Assembly (NCBI GenBank): GCA_002441125.1
Contig: DJVI01000009.1
Location: 1 to 64,000, forward strand
DNA from: Caldifarciminota bacterium UBA6260
GTDB taxonomy: Bacteria > Hydrothermota > 32-111
Reading direction: 5' to 3'
DNA length: 64,000 nt
In this document: positions 26,745-36,597 of the stretch, one piece after another
How positions within the stretch are numbered: the stretch's first letter is position 1
How the letters are laid out: each line of letters opens with the position of its first letter
Made by a program: the position numbers and the translations under genes
Notes under the pieces: generated by a model
Told to the model about the DNA's origin: nothing
The model's input: the letters and a program-made list of their open reading frames with translations, nothing else
Databases searched by the model: none

Positions 26745-29303
26745 ACCTGCTATCCTTTTCTTTAAACCTTTTATAGAAGTGTTATCATCTTTCTCAATTT
26801 TAGAAATCTTTTCAAGATAACCTTTATACATTTTTATCAGATATCTGTATTTATCGTTAGAGATAAGTTTGTAAATAGTAATATACTCTTCATAATTTTT
26901 TAAATCTCCAACATTCTGCATATACCTTAATGTTGAGGAGAACTCGGAAAGATAGTTAGATATAGCCTGCCTTACTATCCTGTCCTTTTCACTATCAATT
27001 TTTTTAACGAAATACTCAACCTTATCAAACTTATGTTTTCTCATAGATTCAACTATCTCAACCTTCAACCTGTAACTACCATTATCGAAATTTTCGAGTA
27101 GGAAGGAGAGATCAACATTTGTATCAAGTTCACCTATCGCGTAGACAACAAGTTCCTTTATTTTGTAATCAGGATAGTTAACATTCTCTTTCAAAACATT
27201 GAAAGATGGATTGTATTTCATCTGTGAAAGTATATAAATGATATTTTTCTTAGTGTTTTTATCTTCAACTTTTTGTAGTTTTTGAACTATTTTATTTTTC
27301 AAACTATCTGAACAATTTTTGAAAAAGAAATTTATAGCTTCAAGTTCAAGACCATCATCTGTTGAGATTTTTTTATCAAGTATATACCTGACAGATTCAG
27401 TCTCCCTTTCAAGTAATATCTTTCTTGCTTTTTGAACCTTATAAGAGTTATCCCTAACTGCCCACTCTGAAGATATTTCAAAAATTTTCTCTATCGGAAA
27501 ATCATTTTTAACAATAAAAGTATCGGGTTCCTTTTTCTCTTCAACAAATCCAACATCAATTCCAAAGCCATAAAATCTGTTTATCCAGCTTATAGAATCT
27601 CTACTACCACTTCTCGAATAGAAATCTTTTCCTTCACAATCTATGAAAAGTCCAATACCTGAAAATCCTCTCGATTCGTTAACATCTCCATTTGAAAGTT
27701 TCTCACTGGTAAAGTAAGAATCGTTACCCTTTTTATCGAGAAATATCCCAACGGAATTGTTAAGACCAACTCCCTGTCCACCTGAAACTGTATAGTTGTC
27801 ATCACCTTTTTGATCTATCAAAACTCCATAAGCGAAATCATGACCTTCTCCCTGAGATGGTCCAAACCTTGAGAAATAACTATCATCACCACTGTAATCG
27901 AAAAGCCCACCTGTTGAAAGATGTATTCCAGAACCTTGAGCATATTGTGCTGATGTGTAATAATCGTTTCCTGAAAAATCAAAAAGTAATCCTATACTAT
28001 GCCAATAACTTCCACCCTGTCCAAATACTGATGAAAAATAGTTATCATTCCCTTTGTAATCAACAAGTATCCCAATTCCACCACATGTTCTTGGTCTAAG
28101 ACCAAAACCAAATCCTTGACTCATCGAAAGGTAATCATTTTCAAGTAATGGTGTATGTTTAAAAAAAGTTCCAGATGTATAATTATCATCACCAGAAGAA
28201 TCTACGAGTATCCCACATCCTTTAACGAATCCAAAACCCTGCGAAAATGCTGAAGAGTAGTATATATCGTTACCCGATAGATCTATTAACTCTCCCCTTC
28301 CATAATAACCAGCCCCCTGAGAGAAGAATCCAGATCTGTAATAATCATTTCCTGAAAGGTCACAAAGTTGGGAGAACCCTATAAATGCAGCACCAAGAGA
28401 AAAATTGGATGTTATATAAATATCGTTCCCGGCAAGATCGTAGAGAAAACTAACTCCATTTATTGAACCAAATGAAACTCTGAAACTATCTGTTGATAAA
28501 TACTGGTCGTTACCATCAAAATCAATTATGAATTTAACTCTGTTTGTATAAGGGTATATAACTCCACCACTATTAACATATTTATCATCACCACCAAGAT
28601 CTATTATAAAATCGTATTCATCATAGTATGTGTTTGAATAGATATCACCTACAAAAAGTCTTCCATTTGAAAGGAATGTGTCAATAGGATAAAAAAGACC
28701 CTTCATAAAAAATTCTGTGATCTTGGCTTTGAACTGATCTGTTAAAATTTTGATCCTATCAAAATCTGGATCAACAAAATATGAGTATGTTATAAGAGAA
28801 TCAACTTTCAAAGAGTTTGTATCAACATTCAAACCAAAAGATTGTTCTACTCTTCCTTTGTAAATATAGGATAAGGATTCTTCGAAAAAAAGGAGAGGAA
28901 TAAGTTGTAATATATCTTTACTCTTATCAACATTAATTTTTATCTTCTCCCTTAAAATTTGATTGACATCTTTTGTGTAAGCATCTATTAGTTCAAAAGG
29001 GTTTGTGAAATTTTCGTAAACATTCTTTTTATCTTTTAAAAATTTCAATTCAACTATTGAATCTAAGTAGAATTCCCTTTTCTGAACAAGCAAAAGTGGT
29101 GAATTCAAAAGTGTATCAGCAAGTTTGAAAAGAAAAGAATCGTTTGATGAAAAATCTTTTTTAAAGTTTAGATCCTTTTCTATCAAACCAAAATTTTTCA
29201 TCTTTTCGTTAATTATTCTATAATCGTCCTGCGGAATATTTCCAAAAATTGAAAGACAAAATAAAGTTATGATAAAGATTTTGATCAAATTTCTAAGAAA
29301 CAT
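26721..29303 (-). CDS. Exported protein with twelve GND-type repeats and a HEAT-like tail
   Basis: The 860-residue protein has a signal peptide (about 1-21) and a helical region to residue 230. Twelve repeats follow, each marked by G(N/D/K)DxY, at about residues 238, 264, 292, 318, 344, 371, 418, 445, 472, 500, 526 and 558, spaced mostly 26-28 residues with Ser, Gln-Gly and Phe between. The spacing suggests a beta-solenoid or propeller-like stack with acidic turns that could bind metal. Residues about 610-860 are helical repeats of HEAT type. I do not recognise a named family. It overlaps the thiamine pyrophosphokinase gene by 19 nt. A surface or periplasmic location is inferred from the signal peptide. 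Confidence 0.65.
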   Translation of the reverse strand: MFLRNLIKIFIITLFCLSIFGNIPQDDYRIINEKMKNFGLIEKDLNFKKDFSSNDSFLFKLADTLLNSPLLLVQKREFYLDSIVELKFLKDKKNVYENFTNPFELIDAYTKDVNQILREKIKINVDKSKDILQLIPLLFFEESLSYIYKGRVEQSFGLNVDTNSLKVDSLITYSYFVDPDFDRIKILTDQFKAKITEFFMKGLFYPIDTFLSNGRLFVGDIYSNTYYDEYDFIIDLGGDDKYVNSGGVIYPYTNRVKFIIDFDGNDQYLSTDSFRVSFGSINGVSFLYDLAGNDIYITSNFSLGAAFIGFSQLCDLSGNDYYRSGFFSQGAGYYGRGELIDLSGNDIYYSSAFSQGFGFVKGCGILVDSSGDDNYTSGTFFKHTPLLENDYLSMSQGFGFGLRPRTCGGIGILVDYKGNDNYFSSVFGQGGSYWHSIGLLFDFSGNDYYTSAQYAQGSGIHLSTGGLFDYSGDDSYFSRFGPSQGEGHDFAYGVLIDQKGDDNYTVSGGQGVGLNNSVGIFLDKKGNDSYFTSEKLSNGDVNESRGFSGIGLFIDCEGKDFYSRSGSRDSISWINRFYGFGIDVGFVEEKKEPDTFIVKNDFPIEKIFEISSEWAVRDNSYKVQKARKILLERETESVRYILDKKISTDDGLELEAINFFFKNCSDSLKNKIVQKLQKVEDKNTKKNIIYILSQMKYNPSFNVLKENVNYPDYKIKELVVYAIGELDTNVDLSFLLENFDNGSYRLKVEIVESMRKHKFDKVEYFVKKIDSEKDRIVRQAISNYLSEFSSTLRYMQNVGDLKNYEEYITIYKLISNDKYRYLIKMYKGYLEKISKIEKDDNTSIKGLKKRIAGLIEKDDN

Positions 29304-29905
29304 AAAATTTTTCCTTTTTTAAAAGTGAATAAAACTTTATCTTTTATTATCCTGTTACTGACACCTATAGGTGAATCAAAATAGAGAGTTCTATTTTTGT
29401 ATTCATATTCAAAACCTTTTGAAACTATTTTTTCACTCTTTGGTGTTATTGAAAAAAAAGAAACTCTTTTATCTTTCATATTTAAAAATTTATATATTGT
29501 TAAAGGCTTTAAAATGAATATCTCTTCTTTTGAAGTCAGAAGATGGATATTATACTTTTCATATTTTTTTAAAAGCATTAAAGATGTAAAAAAATGATCT
29601 TTTCTTGAACCGGATATCCCTGTTATAAAAATATTTTTATAGCCTTTTCTGATAGAATAAACTATTGCGAGTTCAATGTCGGTAAAATCTTTCCTTTGAG
29701 AAAATTTTATTTTTTCTATTCTTTCAGGTAGATCTTTTTCATCTATAGAATCAAAATCACCTATAACACATAAAGGTTTTACACTTTTCGGAATATTATT
29801 ATAACCTCCATCCGCAGCAACTATATTTTCAAAATTTTTTATAGTTCCTTTGGAACAAAGATCCTCTCCGTTACCAACTATTAAAATTTCTCTATCATTG
29901 TTCAT
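29285..29905 (-). CDS. Thiamine pyrophosphokinase
   Basis: It transfers pyrophosphate from ATP to thiamine to make the TPP cofactor, which the pyruvate:ferredoxin oxidoreductase in this window needs. The 206 residues include AADGGYNNI, VIGDFDSI with the metal Asp residues, QRKDFTDIELA and TGISGSRKDHF, all typical of the catalytic domain. A small beta-rich C-terminal domain ends with the SNRIIKDKVLF strand, the usual place for thiamine binding. The ATG is 6 nt after a -10 box, so the message appears leaderless. Confidence 0.88.
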   Translation of the reverse strand: MNNDREILIVGNGEDLCSKGTIKNFENIVAADGGYNNIPKSVKPLCVIGDFDSIDEKDLPERIEKIKFSQRKDFTDIELAIVYSIRKGYKNIFITGISGSRKDHFFTSLMLLKKYEKYNIHLLTSKEEIFILKPLTIYKFLNMKDKRVSFFSITPKSEKIVSKGFEYEYKNRTLYFDSPIGVSNRIIKDKVLFTFKKGKILCFLEI

Positions 29906-29911
29906 TCTTTT

Positions 29912-29939
29912 AATATATAACTCTACTTTTTTATGTCAA
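29912..29939 (-). promoter_or_regulatory. Promoter for thiamine pyrophosphokinase; leaderless-type
   Basis: TTGACA (29939-29934), 16 nt, TATATT (29917-29912). The ATG at 29905 is 6 nt downstream. No thiamine riboswitch fits in such a short leader. Confidence 0.65.
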
Positions 29940-29948
29940 CATTTTTAT

Positions 29949-29980
29949 AAAAAAAAAAGGGGATCTTTAAAGACCCCCTT
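29949..29980 (-). terminator. Intrinsic terminator after the secreted propeller protein
   Basis: On the minus strand AAGGGG(G)TCTTTAAAGATCCCC forms a GC-based hairpin followed by eight T residues. It lies about 20 nt past the stop at 30001 and separates that gene from the tpk promoter. Confidence 0.8.
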
Positions 29981-30000
29981 ATTGGAAAAGTTTTGAAAAT

Positions 30001-32301
30001 TCATTTACCTAAGTATAAAAATTTTCCCTTTGCTAAATTATTTTTTGACTCTATTTTGAAAAAGTAAACACCACCGGAGATCTTTTCCTTCCCAAGATCT
30101 AAACTTATCCTGTCAACATTAGGATTGTAATCTACACTTTTTATTACTCTTCCATTGTTATCATAAATTTTTAATGTTACATTTTCTTTAAGATTTTCGA
30201 AAAATGAGATTGAAAATATTCCTGAAGTTATTGTTGAAACATTTTTCACAAAATGTATTTTTTTACCATCTTTCGAAATTTCATCTATACCTGTAAGTTC
30301 AGATGCCTTGAAAAGATTGTGCAGAAGTGGTAGAAAATCCCCAGAAATCTCATCTCCAACAAACCCGTCAGCAGGGAAGATATTCACTCCTATAACACCA
30401 CCCTTAGGGGAGGGAAGATTTCTATACCCTAAAAGCCATTCACCATCACTAAATCTTGCGACAGAATCAGCACCAGCATTTAAAACCAAATAATCTCTAA
30501 AATAAGAAACAAGTGAGTCCACATTTTGCATAAATGGATGTGAGGCAATATATGTACCAAGATCACTATAAGAGTAATGGCTATTTCCGTTTAAAGGTCT
30601 AAAAGGATTTATGAGCGTATCCATTATACCACCACGGAGATCACAACCAAATGAAGTAAACCAACAAAAAGTTCCTGTTATAACCCATTTACCTTCATTA
30701 ACAAATTGTAGTAAGGTATCTCCAAGGCTATCAGGTTCAAGATAATTCATATTTGGCTGGGTATAAACAAGATCATATATTGACAGGTCAACTCTGTTTG
30801 GAAGAAAAAGTGCAGCATTGAAGTAATCTATATTTCCAAAATCTGGATACTCTTCAATTTGTTGAATTATATTTTGAGAACAATTATAATCAGCAACAGC
30901 CCACATTATATTTGGATTGTTTCCATATACCCAGTACATATCTATATTTTCACCAATTTGTGAGTACGCATAACCATAAGCATACTCAAAAGGCATTGTT
31001 GTGGCTATAATTCCACCTTTTTCTATCCTTTTTATGAAAAGTATAGTATCAATATTGTCTGATGTAAGAATTACAGGGTATGAATTCTCAGGTAAATTGA
31101 TCAAACCTCCATGAGAAGAGTGATTCCAACCTGAAAGTGTTGAACTGTTTTCATCAGAAAACTCATTTAAAAATGGATGCCACTCTTTCAAAATTGAAAC
31201 ACTATCTTTTGTTTCAAAATGCATAGTAAAACCAAAAGGCATTTCAACACCACTCCAATCGTTAGAATTGTAAGTTGCACCATTGATCTGTAAAACACCT
31301 CCATTCCTGACCCAATCTTCATACCTTACTTTATCTGAAGATAACGCTTGATAAAAGCTATTAGGCTGAGCTGAGGCGAATATACATTTTTGAAATCTTG
31401 TCAGATCTACAAGATAAATTTCACTTCCGATAAAATGATGAAAAGCTATTCTATGATTATAAAGAATATCTTCATTCGATGCTAAACCCCATGGGGCTTG
31501 GGTTTCAAAGTATGCTACCCTTGTTTTCGCGTATCCAACATCAAACCTGTATGCATAAGTATTCAAATAAGTTGTAACCCAAATATCGTTACCATCAAAA
31601 GCAACTCCTTCCCCTGTATTCGATGGCTCAGGATATGGAAAACTATCAATTTTTGCTGGTGGATCTACACTTATATCAAGTTTGTAAACCTTCTCGTTTA
31701 CACCATCTAAAACCCAAAGAGTTGAATCTATATCACAATATGCTATATCCATAGGCCATCCAATAATTGTTGCAATATGCAAAGTATCTATAATATTTAA
31801 AAGAGTATCGGTTACAAAAATAAAACCGCTACTGACACCTCCTCCAGTTGAGGCTATATAGAGTTTTTCACCATCACTTGTTACTCCTCTTGTATAGTTT
31901 GAACCGGGTGAAATATAAGTAGAAACAGGTGTATGATTTTTATTTATTTTCTCTATGGTACCATTAGTAAAGTTTGAAATGTAAAGATTATCACCAACAA
32001 TTCCTATTCCAAAAATTGAACCGAGGTTTGGCATAGGAATAGAATCTAAAATACCATAAATATAGTCAATTTTAAAAACATATGCAGGGTTTGTTTTATT
32101 GTTTGCAAGATAAAAATACCTGCCATCAAATTCTAAACCATTTGATTGTGACCTCTGGTAGTTAAAAGTATCTATCGGATTACCATCCAAAGCTAAAGAT
32201 TTAAAATTTCCAATTTTCCCTTCATAGCCACCAGAAAAAGATGATGAAAAAAGAAATGAGAAAATAAAAAGAGTTAGAAAAAAGACAGAGATTTTTTTCA
32301 T
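30001..32301 (-). CDS. Secreted propeller protein with a type IX-like C-terminal sorting domain
   Basis: The 766-residue protein has a signal peptide (KKISVFFLTLFIFSFLFSSS) and then repeats with YxANN, GDNLYISNF and DSTLWVLDG, suggesting a beta-propeller of the NHL or glutamine-cyclotransferase kind up to about residue 280. A second region without a clear family follows. The last 80 residues have strands VTLKIYDNNGRVIKSV and GGVYFFKIES, ending KGKFLYLGK, as in type IX secretion cargo. GGGAGG precedes the ATG at 32301; a GTG/ATG further upstream would remove the signal peptide from the terminus and is not used. It is a single-gene unit. Confidence 0.75.
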   Translation of the reverse strand: MKKISVFFLTLFIFSFLFSSSFSGGYEGKIGNFKSLALDGNPIDTFNYQRSQSNGLEFDGRYFYLANNKTNPAYVFKIDYIYGILDSIPMPNLGSIFGIGIVGDNLYISNFTNGTIEKINKNHTPVSTYISPGSNYTRGVTSDGEKLYIASTGGGVSSGFIFVTDTLLNIIDTLHIATIIGWPMDIAYCDIDSTLWVLDGVNEKVYKLDISVDPPAKIDSFPYPEPSNTGEGVAFDGNDIWVTTYLNTYAYRFDVGYAKTRVAYFETQAPWGLASNEDILYNHRIAFHHFIGSEIYLVDLTRFQKCIFASAQPNSFYQALSSDKVRYEDWVRNGGVLQINGATYNSNDWSGVEMPFGFTMHFETKDSVSILKEWHPFLNEFSDENSSTLSGWNHSSHGGLINLPENSYPVILTSDNIDTILFIKRIEKGGIIATTMPFEYAYGYAYSQIGENIDMYWVYGNNPNIMWAVADYNCSQNIIQQIEEYPDFGNIDYFNAALFLPNRVDLSIYDLVYTQPNMNYLEPDSLGDTLLQFVNEGKWVITGTFCWFTSFGCDLRGGIMDTLINPFRPLNGNSHYSYSDLGTYIASHPFMQNVDSLVSYFRDYLVLNAGADSVARFSDGEWLLGYRNLPSPKGGVIGVNIFPADGFVGDEISGDFLPLLHNLFKASELTGIDEISKDGKKIHFVKNVSTITSGIFSISFFENLKENVTLKIYDNNGRVIKSVDYNPNVDRISLDLGKEKISGGVYFFKIESKNNLAKGKFLYLGK

Positions 32302-32328
32302 ATAACCTCCCTTTTTTAAATTTTTTTT

Positions 32329-32356
32329 ATTATACACCATAAATTTTTAATTTCAA
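32329..32356 (-). promoter_or_regulatory. Promoter for the secreted propeller protein
   Basis: TTGAAA (32356-32351), 16 nt, TATAAT (32334-32329). It is followed by a leader of about 20 nt with GGGAGG. Confidence 0.6.
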
Positions 32357-32357
32357 G

Positions 32358-34658
32358 TTAAAAAAATTCAATTATTGTCACTCCATCTCCCCCTTCATCT
32401 AATGGGGCTGGAGAAAAACCTTTAACGAATTTCACCCCTTTTAAAAATGACCGTATCTTATCTTTCAAAATACCTTTTCCATGTCCATGTATAACTCTTA
32501 CCCTTTTAATTCCAGAACCTGAAGCTTTCAAAATGTAGTTTTCAAGTTCTTCCAATGCTTCATCAGAAAATTTTCCTCTAAGATCTATCTCCTCTTTTAT
32601 ATCTTCATCAACATAGTATCTCTTTTCAACACCATCCTTTCTTTCAATTATGTTAACTATATTTGCCAGATTGGTTTTCAAAATAACTCCATTTATATCT
32701 ATAGAAACTCTATCCCCATCAATATTTTTGACAATCCCTTCAACTTTATCTCTAAGCTGAACAGTATCTCCCGGTTTAATAATTAAATTTTCTTTAATTG
32801 AAGATTTTTCACCTTCTTTAATAACAACATTCTCATCCAAAAATTTTCTAAAATTTTTTATTATCTCTTTCTTTTTACTCTTTTCTTTACTCTCGGTTAA
32901 TTCTCTAACAACCTTTTCAAACTCACTCCTTAAACTCTCTATCTTTTGGTTTATCCTATTTCTATACTCTTTTTCCATCATATTTTTTTTATCCAAATAA
33001 TCATCCAACTCTTTTTTTGTTATTTCCTCTATTTTCATTTGACTTTTTTTCAAAAGTTCTATTTTTTCTCTTTCAGATTCCAATTTTTCTATCTTTATCT
33101 GGTAATCTCTTATTATCTGGGTATAATCCAAAAAATCTTTCCCAACTATTCTATAACTCTCTTCAATTATTTTTTCTGGAAAACCATATTTCTTTAAAAG
33201 AGAAAACATCCCAGATTGCCCTACAGTCCCATATTCGAGTTCAAAATAAGGGATATTATTCTCAAAATCATATTTCATAGCACAGGTAGAAATTTTTTCG
33301 TTTTTTAAAGAAAAATCTTTTATAGGGTCAAAATGTGTTGTGAAAACTAAGGTAGATTCTTTTTCCAAAAAAGTTTTTATAAGTGATATAGCAAAAGATG
33401 TTCCCTCTTTAATAGAAGTCCCAGTTCCAACCTCATCAAGAAGTATAAGAGAGTTTTCATCACAATTTTCAACTATTTCCTTATAGTTTAAGAGATGAGA
33501 AGCAAAAGTAGAAATACCATCCTCCAAAGATTGGTCATCACCTATATCACAGAAAATTTTATCAAACAACCTTATCTTTGAAAATTCACTTGAACATACA
33601 GGAAGCCCAAGTTTAGTTAAGAGTGCTGAAACTCCAATAGTTTTAAGCACTGCGGTTTTACCACCCATGTTGGGTCCAGTTATCAAAAGTGATCTATTCT
33701 TTTCAATCCTTATATTTACAGGTTTTGCATCTTTACCTTTTACTTTTTTTATTATAGGATGGAAAACCCTTACAAGTTCAATATCATCATCTATCTGTAT
33801 AAAGTTTGCATCATACTCATTCATAAAAAGAAGAATAGAATTTATAAAATCTATCTTCGGAATAAAACTTATAAAAATAGAGAAAATTGAAGAATTAGAC
33901 AAGATATTATCTTTCAACTCTTCAAGTATCTTTGCTATCTCAAGTCTTTCCTCCTCTTTCAATTCGTTCAATCTATTGTTCAAAAAAACAAGCTCTTCAG
34001 GTTCAATAAAAACTGTTCTTTTCGTGTTCGAATACGAATGGAAAACTCCTTTCACTCTGTTTTTTTCATGAACATCCACCTGAAGAACTATCCTGTTATC
34101 AACAAGAGTAATGTTTGCCTCTGTAAGATATTTTTCATACTTTTTAAGTATCTTTGATATGATTCTGTCCTGAGAGGAAATAAGTTTATTTATATTTTTT
34201 CTAATCTGTGAAAGTTTCAACGATGCTTCATCTTTTATTTTCCCATCATCATCAACTATCTTTTCTATGTTATCCTTAAACAGGTATACTTTCTGAATAT
34301 CGAATTGAAAATCAAAAAATGAAAAAAAATAGTTTTTATCAGCTTTGAAAAATTTTAAAGTATAATCAATTGAACTCTTTATTTCAAAAAGATCTTCCTC
34401 TACAAGATGCCCATTCAAATTCTTTAGCCTTTCAGTTATTTCATCAATTTTAGAAAAACCGTTAAAAGGAAGTTTCAAAAAGATTTTTTTATTGTATTCG
34501 GTTACAATATCTTTTAATTTTGAATATTCTTCTTTATTCCTTATATAACTTAGGTTATCAAATTTTTCTTTGGTAGATTTTAAAAGGGAATTTTTCTTAA
34601 ACTCTTCCAAGATAAGAGAAAGTTCTAACTTTTCCCTTTCCCTAATGTTTTCTAACAT
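32358..34658 (-). CDS. mutS2: MutS2 family endonuclease/ribosome-rescue protein
   Basis: The 766 residues match MutS2: a helical N-terminal clamp, a MutS ATPase core with Walker A ITGPNMGGKTA near residue 330 and LILLDEVGTGT near residue 410, a charged coiled-coil at about 500-600, a KOW-like strand region, and a C-terminal Smr domain with EIDLRGK and IHGHGKGILK. MutS2 resolves DNA structures and, in Bacillus, splits collided ribosomes; the Smr domain holds the nuclease. It overlaps the cvpA gene by 17 nt, after rpsU. Confidence 0.93.
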   Translation of the reverse strand: MLENIREREKLELSLILEEFKKNSLLKSTKEKFDNLSYIRNKEEYSKLKDIVTEYNKKIFLKLPFNGFSKIDEITERLKNLNGHLVEEDLFEIKSSIDYTLKFFKADKNYFFSFFDFQFDIQKVYLFKDNIEKIVDDDGKIKDEASLKLSQIRKNINKLISSQDRIISKILKKYEKYLTEANITLVDNRIVLQVDVHEKNRVKGVFHSYSNTKRTVFIEPEELVFLNNRLNELKEEERLEIAKILEELKDNILSNSSIFSIFISFIPKIDFINSILLFMNEYDANFIQIDDDIELVRVFHPIIKKVKGKDAKPVNIRIEKNRSLLITGPNMGGKTAVLKTIGVSALLTKLGLPVCSSEFSKIRLFDKIFCDIGDDQSLEDGISTFASHLLNYKEIVENCDENSLILLDEVGTGTSIKEGTSFAISLIKTFLEKESTLVFTTHFDPIKDFSLKNEKISTCAMKYDFENNIPYFELEYGTVGQSGMFSLLKKYGFPEKIIEESYRIVGKDFLDYTQIIRDYQIKIEKLESEREKIELLKKSQMKIEEITKKELDDYLDKKNMMEKEYRNRINQKIESLRSEFEKVVRELTESKEKSKKKEIIKNFRKFLDENVVIKEGEKSSIKENLIIKPGDTVQLRDKVEGIVKNIDGDRVSIDINGVILKTNLANIVNIIERKDGVEKRYYVDEDIKEEIDLRGKFSDEALEELENYILKASGSGIKRVRVIHGHGKGILKDKIRSFLKGVKFVKGFSPAPLDEGGDGVTIIEFF

Positions 34659-35121
34659 TTTTTAAAATCTCAGAACTTATAAAAATTTTATAATAATTTA
34701 AAATTAAACTCTTCTCAAAACTTTTCAGAAAACTTACACCTAAATTTAAAGATACCAAAAAATTCAAAATAGCACCTATCAGAAGAAAAGTAATTAAACC
34801 CCAAACCAAAAAGCCAAGAATCTTGTCGAATATTGTCAGAGGTGTTTTTTTCAATATATTGACTATTATCATAACTACAAGAATTATAATGACAAAAACT
34901 ATTATAAGAAGGATAAGGAATGATAGAAATTTTAAAAGATTCCCATCAATTTTTATATATCTTACCAAAACATTTGCAAAAGGTATATAATTTTTTAATG
35001 TAATGAAGAATGAAACCAAAAAAGCGAAAATATATCCGAAAGGTTGTAAAATTCCTTTAAAAAAACCTATAATAGAACTAATGAGGATTAAAGTCGATGA
35101 AACTATATCGACTATGTTCAT
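34642..35121 (-). CDS. CvpA-family membrane protein
   Basis: It has 159 residues with four hydrophobic helices. The start IVDIVSSTLILISSIIGFFKG and the Gly/Pro-containing helix after it are typical of CvpA, a family needed for colicin V production in Escherichia coli and linked to envelope homeostasis. The ATG at 35121 follows a TTG at 35124; either could serve. It is placed between rpsU and mutS2, a common arrangement that makes the assignment more secure. Confidence 0.8.
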   Translation of the reverse strand: MNIVDIVSSTLILISSIIGFFKGILQPFGYIFAFLVSFFITLKNYIPFANVLVRYIKIDGNLLKFLSFLILLIIVFVIIILVVMIIVNILKKTPLTIFDKILGFLVWGLITFLLIGAILNFLVSLNLGVSFLKSFEKSLILNYYKIFISSEILKNVRKH

Positions 35122-35125
35122 CAAT

Positions 35126-35320
35126 TTAATCCTTCATCATGTTTGAACGATAGCTTTTCCTTACAGCTTGGATTTTTTCTCTTTTCTTTATTTCACTAGG
35201 TTTTTCATAGAATTGATGTTTTTTAATCTCACTTAAAATTCCAGCTTTTTCACACAATCTTTTGAACCTTTTCAACGCTCCATCAAAAGATTCACCTTCT
35301 CTTACTTTTACTCCTGGCAT
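35126..35320 (-). CDS. rpsU: Ribosomal protein bS21
   Basis: The 64-residue basic protein [20 protein letters not shown], followed by CEKAG and the KRKKIQ-like [10 protein letters not shown] tail, is a clear S21 of the small subunit. GAGGTGAT precedes the ATG at 35320. A GTG three codons upstream was not used, since MPGV is the conserved terminus. It leads an operon with cvpA and mutS2. Confidence 0.92.
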   Translation of the reverse strand: MPGVKVREGESFDGALKRFKRLCEKAGILSEIKKHQFYEKPSEIKKREKIQAVRKSYRSNMMKD

Positions 35321-35354
35321 TAAAATCACCTCACTTTGGTTAATTTTTTATCGT

Positions 35355-35382
35355 ATTATATTAAAAATCTATAAATTGTCAA
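35355..35382 (-). promoter_or_regulatory. Promoter for rpsU-cvpA-mutS2
   Basis: TTGACA (35382-35377), 16 nt, TATAAT (35360-35355). The leader of about 28 nt contains GAGGTG. Confidence 0.7.
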
Positions 35383-35437
35383 CAAAAATTTGGAAAATGT
35401 AAAAATTTCTTTTTTTTGGTAAAATAAAAAAATGATA

Positions 35438-35465
35438 TTGACAAAACAAAAAAAAATTATATAAT
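35438..35465 (+). promoter_or_regulatory. Promoter for the OmpA-family gene; leaderless-type
   Basis: TTGACA (35438-35443), 16 nt, TATAAT (35460-35465), a perfect consensus match. The ATG at 35475 is 9 nt downstream. Confidence 0.75.
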
Positions 35466-35474
35466 TTTTACAGA

Positions 35475-36482
35475 ATGAAAAGAATAATCAATATCTTTTT
35501 AATCTTTTTTCATTTTTCCTCTTTACTTGTTTTCGGGAAGGGGGTGGGGGAGATAGAATTTATAAAGGGGATTTATAATTATAGAGGGGGTTGTTTATTT
35601 TCAAATTCTTCTTCCCCAAAAAGTTTTCTCAATTTCAAAAAGCATGAAGGATTTTTGGTTGCTAATGTTTTCTGTTTAGAGGATGGTTCTGAATTGGATG
35701 CTTTGATTTTAATAGGTAAAGAAAAATTCTTTATTGAAGATGGGAACAAAAAGATTAAATTAAAAGAGGGGAAATACAAAGTAAAATTGTTATCCGATGA
35801 GATGGAACCTTTCGAAGATAGTGTAAAAATTTTTAAGGATTCAACTACAGTTAAAATATTTCAACTGAAACCTGTTGGAAAAAAGGTTGAGTTAAAAGGT
35901 AAAATTTTAGATTTTGAGAATTCAAAACCTATTCCTTTTTATTTTGATGCGACAAATTGCAAGAACTATTACGATTGCGATTACGATTCTTTAACAGGGA
36001 TATTCAGGATAAGCGGTTTTGTAGGCCTTTGCACCTTACAGATTTATCCTTATGGTGATTATTTACCTGTGTTAAGAGAAATAAATTTAACTGAAGATTG
36101 TGATACATTCCCTGATATATATATAGTGAATGGTAATGGAAACATTACAAAAAATTTGAGTTCGGTGAAATTTAAAAATAACAGTTTTATTTTAGAAAAA
36201 AATTCTTTTGAAGAACTTGATAGAATAGTTAATATTTTAAAAGATTATCCATCTTTAAAAATAAAGATCCATTCTTTTACAGATGACTCTGGAAAAGCTT
36301 CCGAAAATTTAAAACTGTCAGAAAAAAGGTGCGAGACGGTTAGGGAATATTTTTTGGAGAAAGGTATTGAAGAGGAGAGAATATCTATTAAAGGTTTTGG
36401 AGAGACCATGAATCTTTTCGACAACGAAACGAAAGACAACAGGTTAAAGAATAGAAGGATAGAGATAACTTTATACAGGTAG
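35475..36482 (+). CDS. OmpA-family peptidoglycan-binding envelope protein
   Basis: The 335 residues include a signal peptide (about 1-22), two beta-rich regions and a C-terminal OmpA domain. The middle region (about residues 133-210) looks like a carboxypeptidase regulatory-like fold. The OmpA domain shows the KFKNNSFIL start, then IHSFTDDSGKASENLKLSEK with the diaminopimelate-binding Asp region, RISIKGFGE and NRRIEITL. It would tie the outer envelope to peptidoglycan. It is a single gene converging on the glycosyltransferase operon. Confidence 0.85.
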   Translation: MKRIINIFLIFFHFSSLLVFGKGVGEIEFIKGIYNYRGGCLFSNSSSPKSFLNFKKHEGFLVANVFCLEDGSELDALILIGKEKFFIEDGNKKIKLKEGKYKVKLLSDEMEPFEDSVKIFKDSTTVKIFQLKPVGKKVELKGKILDFENSKPIPFYFDATNCKNYYDCDYDSLTGIFRISGFVGLCTLQIYPYGDYLPVLREINLTEDCDTFPDIYIVNGNGNITKNLSSVKFKNNSFILEKNSFEELDRIVNILKDYPSLKIKIHSFTDDSGKASENLKLSEKRCETVREYFLEKGIEEERISIKGFGETMNLFDNETKDNRLKNRRIEITLYR

Positions 36483-36597
36483 TTAGTCTCCAAAAACCTT
36501 TAATATTATTCTCTTTCGAAAAATCCAATGATTAAAATTAGAAATTTTTCAAAAATCTAAAAAATAATATTTGGGAGAATTTTATTATTTTGGCTAT

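Noticed and set aside
29906..29948. TPP riboswitch upstream of thiamine pyrophosphokinase
   Set aside because: The -10 box is 6 nt from the ATG, so no leader exists to hold it.
36483..36597. Hairpin between the OmpA-family gene and the glycosyltransferase
   Set aside because: The best stem near 36540 is A/T-only with a bulge, so it is too weak to call a terminator.
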